Assembly: GCF_003584565.2 (NCBI RefSeq)
Contig: NZ_CP031010.1
Span: 4,588,001-4,652,000, forward strand
Direction of reading: 5' to 3'
DNA: 64,000 nt
Source: Alteromonas sp. RKMC-009
Lineage (GTDB): Bacteria; Pseudomonadota; Gammaproteobacteria; Enterobacterales; Alteromonadaceae
The position numbers were made by a program, and so were the translations under genes. Positions 10,662-19,169 of the stretch are shown here, in pieces; the stretch's first letter is position 1; each line of letters opens with the position of its first letter. Under the pieces are notes generated by a model. That model did no database searches. It saw only the letters and a list, made by a program, of their open reading frames with translations, and was not told the DNA's origin.

Positions 10662-11273
10662 ATGAGCAATCACATATGGGGACTGATCCATCATCCCGAT
10701 AAAGAATGGCGTTCCATTAATGAAGAACATGAAACGGTCAGCCATTTATATACCCACCATGTACTTTGGTACGCGCTTATCCCCGTGGTTTGTTCCTTCA
10801 TCGGCACCACACAGTTTGGCTGGACTTTTGGCGGTGAGGAAGTCTTTCAGGTTTCTGTCGCCAGCGGACTGGTGCTGGGCGCCGCATTCTATGCATTAAT
10901 TTTATTAGCCGTAGCTGCGGTTGGCACTATTATTCACTGGATGGCAAGACGATTCCCTGAACGCCCGTCACGGGCAGAATGCATCGTATTTGCCGGCTAC
11001 ACAGCAACCCCGTTATTCATGAGCGGCGTATTTGCTATTTACCCTGTGTTCTGGCTTTGCGTAACAGCAGTGGCGGCGGGCCTGGTGTACACGGCTTATC
11101 TGCTTTATGCGGGTACGCCAAGCTTCCTGGGTATCAGCCATAAAGAAGGCTTCATCCTTTCCACGTCGACGCTCTGCATGGGTGTGCTGGTGCTGGAAGC
11201 CTTAATGATAGTGGCCGTTGCTCTGTGGAGCATGGGCTCGGAGCACAGCATTATGTGGTACTTCTTCCACTAG
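10662..11273 (+). CDS. Yip1 family inner-membrane protein
   Basis: Integral membrane protein of 203 residues. A short N-terminal cytosolic part ('HIWGLIHHPDKEWRSI') is the typical beginning of bacterial Yip1/YIP1-domain proteins. About five hydrophobic segments follow. The ATG at 10662 is chosen because AGGAG lies eight bases upstream; a GTG three codons earlier overlaps that site. The function of bacterial Yip1 proteins is not known to me. It stands alone between two terminators. Confidence 0.85.
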   Translation: MSNHIWGLIHHPDKEWRSINEEHETVSHLYTHHVLWYALIPVVCSFIGTTQFGWTFGGEEVFQVSVASGLVLGAAFYALILLAVAAVGTIIHWMARRFPERPSRAECIVFAGYTATPLFMSGVFAIYPVFWLCVTAVAAGLVYTAYLLYAGTPSFLGISHKEGFILSTSTLCMGVLVLEALMIVAVALWSMGSEHSIMWYFFH

Positions 11274-11327
11274 CATTAAGTGCATTATTCATCACGGATT
11301 GAACAATAGTTTCATTCCTCTGTTACT

Positions 11328-11351
11328 GCGGGCCCCGGGCCCGCTTTTTTT
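11328..11351 (+). terminator. Rho-independent terminator after the Yip1 gene
   Basis: GCGGGCCC / GGGCCCGC forms a very GC-rich 8-bp stem, followed by seven Ts. Confidence 0.85.
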
Positions 11352-11396
11352 GTTTTCGGCTCGGGGGGGAGTTACGCCTTTTGCGGCAACTATTTT

Positions 11397-12518
11397 CTAC
11401 CCGCCGAACACTTGGTCAGTCAGTGCCAGCGCGGCTTCTACGGTATCATCCATATCGTAGTATCTGTAGTCTGCCAGCCGCCCGCCGAAGAGGTACTTAG
11501 CTGCATTTTCAGGCTTTGCCGCCAGCACTTTGTATTCTGCCAGCATGGCGTTATTTCTGGCATCGTTGATGGGGTAATAAGGTTCGTTATCTTTGCTGAA
11601 TTCATGAGGAAACTCCCGCGTTATCACGGTTTTTTCCTGTTTACCGAATTCAAAATGTTTGTGCTCAATAATGCGCGTCCAGGGCACTTCTGCTTCGGTG
11701 TAGTTTATTACCGCGTTACCCTGATAATTCTCGCAGTCCAGTACTTCGGTTTCAAAATGCAGGCTGCGGTATTCCAGCTCCCCTAAGCACTTACCAAAGA
11801 ACTCATCAATTTTACCGGTGTAGAGCACTTTACCGGCCAGCGCTTCCCACGCCTCACGATTTTCAAAGAAGTTCACACCGGTTCTCACTTCTATGCCTTC
11901 GAGCAGCCCGTCAATCAGCGCGTTGTAGCCGCCGTGAGGGATCCCCTGATAAAGATCGTCAAAGTAGTTATTGTCGAAAGTAAACCGGAATGGCAAACGT
12001 TTAATGATAAAGGACGGGATCTGCGTCGCCGGTCGCCCCCATTGCTTTTCCGTATAGCCTTTAATGAGTGTTTCGTACAAATCTTTGCCACCGAGATATA
12101 ACGCCTGCTCTTCCAGATTTTGGGGCTCAGTTTGACGGTAAGGGGCACGTTGCTCTTCAATTTTTGCCTTTGCCTCTGCAGGGGTAGTGACCCCCCACAA
12201 CTGGTAAAAGGTATTCATATTAAATGGCAGGTTATAAAGCTTGTTTCGGTAATTGGCGACAGGAGAATTTACATAGCGGTTGAAACTGACAAACTGATTC
12301 ACATAATCCCATACCCGCTGATTACTGGTGTGAAAGATATGTGCGCCGTACTTGTGCACATTGATGCCTGCCACGTTTTCACAATAAATATTACCGCCTT
12401 TATGATCACGCTTATCAATGATCAGAACGGACTTTCCGGCAATGCGCGCTTCTCTGGCAAACACGGCACCGAACAGGCCCGCACCGACGATCAGATAATC
12501 ATATTGTTGTTTTGTCAT
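11397..12518 (-). CDS. glf: UDP-galactopyranose mutase
   Basis: FAD enzyme of 373 residues that interconverts UDP-galactopyranose and UDP-galactofuranose. The N-terminal dinucleotide fold is 'YLIVGAGLFGAVFAREA', followed by 'GGNIYCENVAGINVHKYGAHIFHT', a hallmark of the family. 'YTEKQWGRPATQIP' and the C-terminal 'LFGGRLADYRYYDMD' are also characteristic. The frame runs 25 codons further upstream without a domain match, so I start at MTKQQYDYL. No galactofuranosyltransferase or polysaccharide cluster is adjacent, so the product it serves (LPS or capsule) is encoded elsewhere. Confidence 0.95.
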   Translation of the reverse strand: MTKQQYDYLIVGAGLFGAVFAREARIAGKSVLIIDKRDHKGGNIYCENVAGINVHKYGAHIFHTSNQRVWDYVNQFVSFNRYVNSPVANYRNKLYNLPFNMNTFYQLWGVTTPAEAKAKIEEQRAPYRQTEPQNLEEQALYLGGKDLYETLIKGYTEKQWGRPATQIPSFIIKRLPFRFTFDNNYFDDLYQGIPHGGYNALIDGLLEGIEVRTGVNFFENREAWEALAGKVLYTGKIDEFFGKCLGELEYRSLHFETEVLDCENYQGNAVINYTEAEVPWTRIIEHKHFEFGKQEKTVITREFPHEFSKDNEPYYPINDARNNAMLAEYKVLAAKPENAAKYLFGGRLADYRYYDMDDTVEAALALTDQVFGG

Positions 12519-12585
12519 CAGACAATCCGCTGTTTTGTATATCCGGTAACAGTATATACCCAAAGTTGTTGAAAAGGCTGCGCTA

Positions 12586-13461
12586 TCAGGCAAACAGCCC
12601 TTTCATAAAATCATAAAAGGCTTCGGTTTTGCGTGTGGTTAAGCTGTTCTGCGGCTTGAGAAACCATACCGGCGCGTCGTTATCTGCCAGTGCTTCCGGT
12701 AATACTTCCACCAGCTGCCCGCGGGCTAATTCATCTTTAACCGCGATATATGACTTGATCCCCAAACCGTGGCCGGCCAGCACAGCCTGCGTCATGTTGT
12801 CGGAGTTCGACACAGTAAACCGCGCGTTCACATTCAGCGTCCGGCTGTGTTCGCCTTCCTGTATTTTCAACTGGCGCTGCCAGGGAAGTACGACCCAGCG
12901 ATGCGCTGCCAAATCATCAATACTGCGGGGATGGCCGGCCCGGGCCAGATATTCAGGTGCAGCGCACAACAAACGGGAATTATTTGCCAGTTTCCTCGCT
13001 AATAAGCCCGAGTCAGCCAGTTTGCCTACCCTGATGGCAACATCCTGCTTATCTTCAACCACATTGACGAACTGGTCGTTGATCAGAAAATCCAGCTTAA
13101 GATCCGGATACGACTGCTCAAATTCCATAAGTTTTGGCATCACAAATTTTGAAAATACCCAGGGCGGCATGGTAACCCGCAGAATGCCACTGACAGACGA
13201 GCCCCTGGCACCAATCTGATATTCCGCATCCCGCAATGCTTCCAGAATGTCTCCCACCCGTTGGTAAAACACCTCACCTGCCGGCGACAAACCAAACTTT
13301 CTGCTGTCCCGAAAGACCAGCACCGTGGACAGTGCCTTTTCAAGTTTACTTAACCGCAGGCTCACCGTGGCAGGTGACACTTGCTGTACAGACGCAGCAG
13401 CGTGAATCCCCTTGTTTTCCACAATGGCGATGAAGGTTTCAAGTTCATTCAGGCTATACAT
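12586..13461 (-). CDS. LysR family transcriptional regulator
   Basis: Regulator of 291 residues. The N-terminal helix-turn-helix includes 'GIHAAASVQQVSPATVSLRLSKLE'. The effector-binding domain begins near residue 90 and includes 'QDVAIRVGKLADSGLLARKLA'. It is divergent from the haloacid dehalogenase gene across about 100 bp of AT-rich DNA with small palindromes, so that gene is the natural candidate target. The effector is unknown. Confidence 0.92.
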   Translation of the reverse strand: MYSLNELETFIAIVENKGIHAAASVQQVSPATVSLRLSKLEKALSTVLVFRDSRKFGLSPAGEVFYQRVGDILEALRDAEYQIGARGSSVSGILRVTMPPWVFSKFVMPKLMEFEQSYPDLKLDFLINDQFVNVVEDKQDVAIRVGKLADSGLLARKLANNSRLLCAAPEYLARAGHPRSIDDLAAHRWVVLPWQRQLKIQEGEHSRTLNVNARFTVSNSDNMTQAVLAGHGLGIKSYIAVKDELARGQLVEVLPEALADNDAPVWFLKPQNSLTTRKTEAFYDFMKGLFA

Positions 13462-13463
13462 AC

Positions 13464-13512
13464 TTTAAATATCTTAAACACAGGTTTCGATTTACAGGGC
13501 TTCTTTTAAGAA
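13464..13512. promoter_or_regulatory. AT-rich palindromes in the LysR / dehalogenase divergent promoter
   Basis: Two small dyads lie in this gap: TTTAAATATCTTAAA at 13464-13478 and TTCTTTTAAGAA at 13501-13512. Their place between a LysR gene and a divergent gene fits an operator, but AT-rich palindromes also arise by chance. Confidence 0.3.
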
Positions 13513-13563
13513 ATTAAAACAATAAAATCATTATGTACACCACCATCGTAGGAACAACTTACA

Positions 13564-14322
13564 TTGAGACATATTCTTTTTATTGCCGTCACCTTACTGG
13601 TAACGGTTATGAACAATGCGGAGGCTGACACCATGCCATCACAACCCAAAGTGATCATTTTTGACGTTAACGAAACCCTTCTGGATATGGAAGCAATGCG
13701 TGAATCAGTAGGCGAAGCCCTCAATGGTCAGCAATCATTGCTTCCCCTGTGGTTCTCAACCATGTTGCACCACTCACTGGTATCAACCGTGTCAGGGGAA
13801 TATCAGGACTTTGGGAAAATTGGCGTAGCAGCATTAATGATGGTAGCAGAAACCAATGGCATAGACATCACGGAAGGAGAAGCCAAAACAAGCATTGTGA
13901 CGCCACTGCTCAGTTTGCCGCCGCACCCGGACGTAAAATCAGGGCTGACGGATTTAAAAGCACGGGGCTATAAGATTGTCAGTTTAACCAACTCGTCCAA
14001 CTACGGTGTGAAAACCCAGTTTGAAAATGCCGGCCTGACAGACTTTTTTGATGCCCGTTACAGCATTGAAGATATTCAGATTTACAAGCCTGACCTCCGC
14101 GCCTATGCCTGGGCACTGAAGCAACTGGGTGTTAAACCGGAAGATACCCTGATGGTAGCGGCTCACGGATGGGATATTGCCGGAGCGAAAGCTGCAGGTA
14201 TGCAGGCCGCCTTTGTAACCCGTCCGGGTAAAGCCATGTATCCTCTGGCTCAGAAGCCCGATTATGTGGTTAACGATCTGCGCGAATTAACAGATATTCT
14301 CGACAAGCAGTACGGCCGGTAA
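13564..14322 (+). CDS. Haloacid dehalogenase type II, apparently exported
   Basis: HAD-superfamily L-2-haloacid dehalogenase-like enzyme of 252 residues, which would hydrolyse 2-haloalkanoic acids to hydroxy acids. The nucleophile Asp34 is in 'IIFDVNETLLD'. 'IVSLTNSSNYGVK' carries the Ser-Asn motif and 'IYKPDLRAY' the conserved Lys. From the TTG at 13564 the protein starts with a hydrophobic segment ending in 'AEA', a plausible signal peptide. A start at the ATG at 13633 (MPSQPK) would give a cytosolic enzyme. An alternative substrate is possible because the type II family is broad. Confidence 0.85.
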   Translation: MRHILFIAVTLLVTVMNNAEADTMPSQPKVIIFDVNETLLDMEAMRESVGEALNGQQSLLPLWFSTMLHHSLVSTVSGEYQDFGKIGVAALMMVAETNGIDITEGEAKTSIVTPLLSLPPHPDVKSGLTDLKARGYKIVSLTNSSNYGVKTQFENAGLTDFFDARYSIEDIQIYKPDLRAYAWALKQLGVKPEDTLMVAAHGWDIAGAKAAGMQAAFVTRPGKAMYPLAQKPDYVVNDLRELTDILDKQYGR

Positions 14323-14337
14323 TCAGAAACATCACGC

Positions 14338-17304
14338 CTAAAACATCAGGCCCAGGCTCACCACGAACCTGCGGCCTGATTCTCCGATCTTCATCAACGC
14401 CGATGCCTCTCCGGTATCAACAGTCCGCTTTACCGTTTCGTTGGTGGCATTGTAAATGTCCATACGCAATGTCGCATTTGCAGAAAATAACCAGTTCAGA
14501 CTGAGATCCACGCCGGTATAATCTTCCACATAAACATCTGCATTATTGGTTAAATCCCGCTGCTCGGCGAAGCGGCTGCGGTAGTTAATGTTGATTGCAG
14601 CCTGCCAGGCTTGCCAGCCGGATAACAGTCGTATGTTCCCCGTCCAGTCAGAGACACCTTCTGCACGCCAGTGCGCGGTGGGATCTCCCTCAGATTGTGA
14701 TGATATTTGCGCTTTGGTGACACGGGTTATCGTGGCAGACAAACGGTGACGGAGATGCTGAATGCCCGGTTGTCCGAAAGCAATTTCAGCCCCCGCCTGT
14801 ACACCGGTTATCCGCCCTTCACTGTTATTGGTTCGCTGCAGAGTTTCATATTCTGTGCCCCGGTAATCAAGAGTAAGCGCTTGCTCCGATATGTAATCAG
14901 TGAGGTGGTGGGAGAATGCCAGTAACTCAGCATCGATGCTTTCACTGTTTACGTTCACAGATGTGGTTAACGTATCAGCCATAACAGGTTTAAGCAGAGG
15001 GTTTCCTGCTTCGGCATAAGGCAGCCCGCCTGAGTTTACATGGATTTTCGGGTTTAAATCTGAATAGTTCGGTCTGTTGAGTGAGCGGGTGTATCCTGCA
15101 CGCCATTGCCAGAAAGGCGTAAATTGCCACTTCACGGCAACAGAGGGCAACCAGGCGCTGTCGGTACGGGCAAAATGCTGTGCGATAACACTTCCCCCGC
15201 TGTTGAACCCGGACCCGGTCGTCTCACTTTCAGTGTGCGTGTAACGCATGCCGCTTTCAATCATGAGATCCGGCCCGTTATTTTTGGCCCCGAACGGCTG
15301 CCAGACAGCCGATACATACACTTCCATGGCGTTAAACGTAACGGCATAGCTGTTCAGCAAATCATTCACTGATGCCTGACCATCAGCAGGAAAAGACAAC
15401 GCGATATCGTACAACTGAAATAAATCGCTTTTTGGGATCAGCCACCCGGCCTGCCCGTAAGTAAAAAAGTCCGCTTCAAATCCGTTGGGGAGTGGCATCA
15501 GCCATCTGCCATCTAAATCCGGCAATGCTGCCAGCGCGGACTCACTTAACTGAATGTCCCGGCGTGTGTAATGATGTGCCTGTGTGGCATGCAGCCACCC
15601 GGCTTCTATATTTGACAAAGGGCCCTCACCCGGCGGCGTAAACGCTACGTCGCCGCCCCACTCTGTCGCAGAATTCTCAACACTGATCCGCCGCTTACTC
15701 ATTTGAGTGATATGGGAATAGCTGCTGACAAGGCCGGTATTTCCATCAACAACAAATTGATTGAGTTGATGATCTGACACGTCCACATCCACCCCGGCAG
15801 GTTGCATTGCCACATGCACCCGTGAAATGGGGTCCCGGGTCACACTGTCCGCTCTGCTCCGGCTGTAAAATGGCGTAACGGTAAGGGGCAGCCTGTCACT
15901 TTTCCATTCTGCCGACGCCTGAAAGGTATCTGTGGCATAGTCGAGTGTTGACTCCTCGCGGGTAGATTTCATCTTTGCGCGACCGAAATGAAGAGCAGAA
16001 ATGCTGTTGTTCTGTCCTGTCACGGCAGTTGCCTGCTCATTCACCGGGCTCACCGACAGCCGGTGTTCATCGAAAGAAAAACCGGTATCGGAGCGCAGCC
16101 ATAAAAGTGATGTACGCAATGCGTCCACAGGCTGCCAGACCACGTTAGCGTAGTAAGTTGCCCGGGTACGGTCTTCGTTTTCGATAGTCAGTGCCAGGCC
16201 GTCTGTGGGGACCAATGTATTGTCTGCCAGCCCCTGCCACTGAAACTGTTCCGGTGCGCCACCGTTTTCGCCCCAGTGCCAGGTTTCAAATTGATACTGG
16301 CGCTGCAAACGGTTCTCGTAATTCATCCGGAATACCGCACCCAGCGTGCCGCTGTGGTTACGCAGGTTACCGATTGCGGCAAAGCCAGGCTGATAATTAA
16401 TACCGGCCTCCGGTGATGCCGCGGTAAGGCGGACCTGCGCACTGTTGAATTCATAAGCCAGGGGATCATCACTCAATAAATCCACCGTTGCACCAGCCGC
16501 ACCGGCGGGCTGAGCGGTAGCGGCAGTTTTAAACATGGTCACCTGATTAAATAATCCGGCGCTCAACGTATCAAAACGATATTGCTGACCGTATTGGTTG
16601 GAATTGCGGATATTTTCTGTATTCGCCAGACGGTGCCCGTTAAGCAGTGTCATCTGATATTCCGCACTTAAGCCCATCGCATTGATGTTAAGTGCTTCAC
16701 CGCGATCACGGGTGATACTCAGTCCGGGCAAGGCCTGCAGCGCCTCGGCTAAATTTCCTGCTGGCAGGCGGTTTAGCATAGCCCCGACCAGTACCGCCTT
16801 CTCGCCTACCGCCTCAGACTTGATTTGTCTGGCATACCGGGTGGCATTGTCATAATGCTGATTGTAAGCCTCAGGCGAGGTCGTCGACATGTGCCCGGTC
16901 ACCATCACCTCTTCCAGGGCAATACTGTCTTCACCTGACTGCGCATTGCGGTTTGCAGGTGTCTCAGCGGGCTTGATGATGATGCCTGACTCAGTATGTT
17001 GCCATACGAGGCCCAGCGGATGCAGGCAGGCAGAAAGCTGTATCTGTAAAGGCTGCGACGTGTCGTAACAGCGCTGAAACTCGCTGTCTGAAAGCGCATT
17101 GAAAGCGCTGTTACTTACGGTATGAGCAGAGTAAATGACAGGAACAGAAAACTGCTCAGACAGTGCGGTAAGTCTGGCTGGCAGACTGACCGGGCTAGTG
17201 ATGGTTGGTGACGGAGCGGGAAATTCAGTAACGGAACCGGCGGCAAACAATAAACGGGGCAGCAAGGCCATCGATATTGCTGTCAGTCCTGCCCTTACCC
17301 ACAT
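14338..17304 (-). CDS. FecA-type TonB-dependent receptor with STN signalling domain
   Basis: Outer-membrane receptor of 988 residues. A signal peptide ends near 'LLFAAG'. A secretin/TonB N-terminal (STN) domain spans about residues 42-113 ('LTALSEQFSVPVIYS ... LHPLGLVW'). A plug begins after 'LEEVMVTGHM', followed by a long barrel and a terminal aromatic residue (GLMF). STN-bearing receptors signal through a FecR anti-sigma to an ECF sigma factor. Both of those genes lie directly upstream on the same strand, 123 bp away. The ligand is unknown. Confidence 0.93.
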   Translation of the reverse strand: MWVRAGLTAISMALLPRLLFAAGSVTEFPAPSPTITSPVSLPARLTALSEQFSVPVIYSAHTVSNSAFNALSDSEFQRCYDTSQPLQIQLSACLHPLGLVWQHTESGIIIKPAETPANRNAQSGEDSIALEEVMVTGHMSTTSPEAYNQHYDNATRYARQIKSEAVGEKAVLVGAMLNRLPAGNLAEALQALPGLSITRDRGEALNINAMGLSAEYQMTLLNGHRLANTENIRNSNQYGQQYRFDTLSAGLFNQVTMFKTAATAQPAGAAGATVDLLSDDPLAYEFNSAQVRLTAASPEAGINYQPGFAAIGNLRNHSGTLGAVFRMNYENRLQRQYQFETWHWGENGGAPEQFQWQGLADNTLVPTDGLALTIENEDRTRATYYANVVWQPVDALRTSLLWLRSDTGFSFDEHRLSVSPVNEQATAVTGQNNSISALHFGRAKMKSTREESTLDYATDTFQASAEWKSDRLPLTVTPFYSRSRADSVTRDPISRVHVAMQPAGVDVDVSDHQLNQFVVDGNTGLVSSYSHITQMSKRRISVENSATEWGGDVAFTPPGEGPLSNIEAGWLHATQAHHYTRRDIQLSESALAALPDLDGRWLMPLPNGFEADFFTYGQAGWLIPKSDLFQLYDIALSFPADGQASVNDLLNSYAVTFNAMEVYVSAVWQPFGAKNNGPDLMIESGMRYTHTESETTGSGFNSGGSVIAQHFARTDSAWLPSVAVKWQFTPFWQWRAGYTRSLNRPNYSDLNPKIHVNSGGLPYAEAGNPLLKPVMADTLTTSVNVNSESIDAELLAFSHHLTDYISEQALTLDYRGTEYETLQRTNNSEGRITGVQAGAEIAFGQPGIQHLRHRLSATITRVTKAQISSQSEGDPTAHWRAEGVSDWTGNIRLLSGWQAWQAAININYRSRFAEQRDLTNNADVYVEDYTGVDLSLNWLFSANATLRMDIYNATNETVKRTVDTGEASALMKIGESGRRFVVSLGLMF

Positions 17305-17427
17305 GAATCCGAATCACTCTTAATGCTTAGCTTATTAATCCAAAACAGTGTGAAGTGATTAAATGAAAGATTTATGACAACAGCCGGAGCTGCTGCCATC
17401 AACCGCACTGAATACGCTAAATTGCGG

Positions 17428-18300
17428 CTATTTGCCGTTTTCCTGCTTCGCCAGCACAATACTGTCCTCGTATTCATGCATCGCCAGACCGTTCATTTGT
17501 GCTAACAACCTGGCGGAACCGGCAATGTCAGCGGCTTTAAAGCGGCCACTGATATGTGCGGCATTATCATCAACGTGCTGCAAAACAACGGGTTTGTTGC
17601 TATAGCGGTTCAGTTGATAAAGCGCATCATTTAACGACACATTGTTCAGATCAATCCAGCCTGCCTGCCAGTCAGGTTCTGTTGCCGTAAAGGCTGACAC
17701 GGTAATGCCCCGGGCCGTCACACTGGCACGCTGTCCTTTAATCAGTTCCACACGGTCACTGCCGTCGGGCATAGACACAGCGACTTTACCGTGAAAAACG
17801 TCAATTTGAGTTTGCGAGAGTGATTTATCCACATTAAACGCCGTACCTAACACCTGAATATTGGCGTTACCTGTTTCTATAGTAAATGGTCTGGCTTCGT
17901 CTCTGGCTACTTCAAAGTACGCTTCACCTTTGGTTAACTTTGCCTGCCGGTTTCTGGCCGACTCCGAAAAGTGCAAGCTGGCCCCGCGGTTCATGGCCAC
18001 TTCAGAGCCGTCAGACAGTTTTACATCTTGTGCATCAACGCTGCTGAATGTCTGCGGTGACGCATAAGCCACTTTCACCGGCATCTCATCAGGGAATGAT
18101 TGTTCCTGAATAACGTACCAGCCAATAACGCCCGCACAAAAGCATGCTGCCATTCCGCCCAACCACGCCCATCTTGATGCATTGCGCGACGTCGTGTGAG
18201 ACTCATGTTCAGCCAGCGCCTCCAGTAAGGCGGGATCGTCCCAGATAGCCTGTTTAATCTCATCGTTTCCGGCGTCATGGTTTTTATTTATTTCTGTCAT
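17428..18300 (-). CDS. FecR family anti-sigma / sigma regulator
   Basis: Transmembrane signal transducer of 290 residues. The N-terminal cytosolic part contains 'AIWDDPALLEALAEHESH', which should bind the sigma factor. A single transmembrane segment lies at residues 44-64 (WAWLGGMAACFCAGVIGWYV). The periplasmic FecR domain includes 'VKLSDGSEVAMNRGASLHF' and 'GTAFNVD'. A C-terminal domain with 'NNVSLNDALYQLNRYSNKPVVL' resembles the STN-like DUF4974 region that contacts the receptor. It lies between the sigma factor and receptor genes. Confidence 0.93.
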   Translation of the reverse strand: MTEINKNHDAGNDEIKQAIWDDPALLEALAEHESHTTSRNASRWAWLGGMAACFCAGVIGWYVIQEQSFPDEMPVKVAYASPQTFSSVDAQDVKLSDGSEVAMNRGASLHFSESARNRQAKLTKGEAYFEVARDEARPFTIETGNANIQVLGTAFNVDKSLSQTQIDVFHGKVAVSMPDGSDRVELIKGQRASVTARGITVSAFTATEPDWQAGWIDLNNVSLNDALYQLNRYSNKPVVLQHVDDNAAHISGRFKAADIAGSARLLAQMNGLAMHEYEDSIVLAKQENGK

Positions 18301-18335
18301 AGTAATTTAACCTGCTGTCGTACTGTAACGACGAC

Positions 18336-18935
18336 TCAAATGCCGGAACGGGGACGGGGCTTATCAGAAAAACGCGCCTCTATGGCAATTTTCAATGCAT
18401 CCATTGCACGGGTAATGTGTTTCTTCACCGTTTCTTCATTGAGTCCCAGGGTGGTTGCGATATCTTGTCTGCTTTCATTATGCAGTCTGCGACGGATAAA
18501 AATATCCCGGCGCAGCGGCGACATTTCACTTAATACCTGCTTGTATAACGCTACACGCTGCTGATTATCCAGCATGGTTTCCAGTGACACTGCTTCGCAT
18601 TGCGGCTCATGCTCAAGCTCTGCCGGAGCACGTTGTTGCTCCCGGTGATGATCGATAACCAGATGCTGCGCCATGCGATAGCCATAGGCCAGCGGATTAT
18701 CCAGATGTTCATGAAAGCTTGTATTCATAGCCTTCACCAGTAATTTCTGAAACAGATCTTCTGCGTCAGCACGTTGCCCTACCGCTTTTATCAGATAGTT
18801 TTTCACAGCGTCCTGATTTGCCATCAGGCATTGCAGCAGAACACGATTCTGCTTTGCACAATGCTCAGGCATGTTCATATTCGCAGCCTGCAGATGCGCA
18901 GGTTCAGTGCTGTCAGTGGTTTTGGCCAGTGCCAT
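18336..18935 (-). CDS. FecI-like ECF RNA polymerase sigma factor
   Basis: Sigma-70 family factor of 199 residues. Region 2 is visible in 'RADAEDLFQKLLVKAMN ... NPLAYGYRMAQHLVIDHHRE'. Region 4 is 'RDIFIRRRLHNESRQDIATTLGLNEETVKKHITRAMDALK'-like, with its helix-turn-helix in the second half. It precedes the FecR gene by 35 bp and the receptor gene beyond it, the classic FecI-FecR-FecA order. The N-terminal 40 residues are longer than usual for FecI and show no motif. The promoter region holds a Pho-box-like repeat. Confidence 0.92.
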   Translation of the reverse strand: MALAKTTDSTEPAHLQAANMNMPEHCAKQNRVLLQCLMANQDAVKNYLIKAVGQRADAEDLFQKLLVKAMNTSFHEHLDNPLAYGYRMAQHLVIDHHREQQRAPAELEHEPQCEAVSLETMLDNQQRVALYKQVLSEMSPLRRDIFIRRRLHNESRQDIATTLGLNEETVKKHITRAMDALKIAIEARFSDKPRPRSGI

Positions 18936-19018
18936 AGTTACTCGGTTCTCAGTAAAGTTCAGATAAAACGGGTCACGTTAAAGACGGGCATATTACGTGA
19001 TCGGGGACAGTTTTTTAT

Positions 19019-19036
19019 ATGACATTTCAATGACAT
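19019..19036 (-). promoter_or_regulatory. Pho-box-like PhoB site between the sigma operon and the TonB receptor
   Basis: Read on the minus strand, ATGTCATTGAAATGTCAT has two TGTCAT units whose starts are 11 bp apart with an AT-rich spacer. This matches the layout of the PhoB consensus (CTGTCAT, 4-bp AT spacer, CTGTCAT). By my count 14 of 18 positions agree with one consensus form. A third TGACAT lies at 19062-19067. The pair is about 85-100 bp before the sigma gene start and about 135-150 bp before the divergent TonB receptor gene. Confidence 0.5.
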
Positions 19037-19169
19037 ATTTATGAATCCCTTGTCTTTAAACTGACATAAAAACTTCACCATAAAATTCGTCCCCGAGGCG
19101 TTTTTCCTGTCGTCATGGTTGGCGAATTTCAAAAATTAGTCGCAAAGACATTTACAGGAAAACACACTC

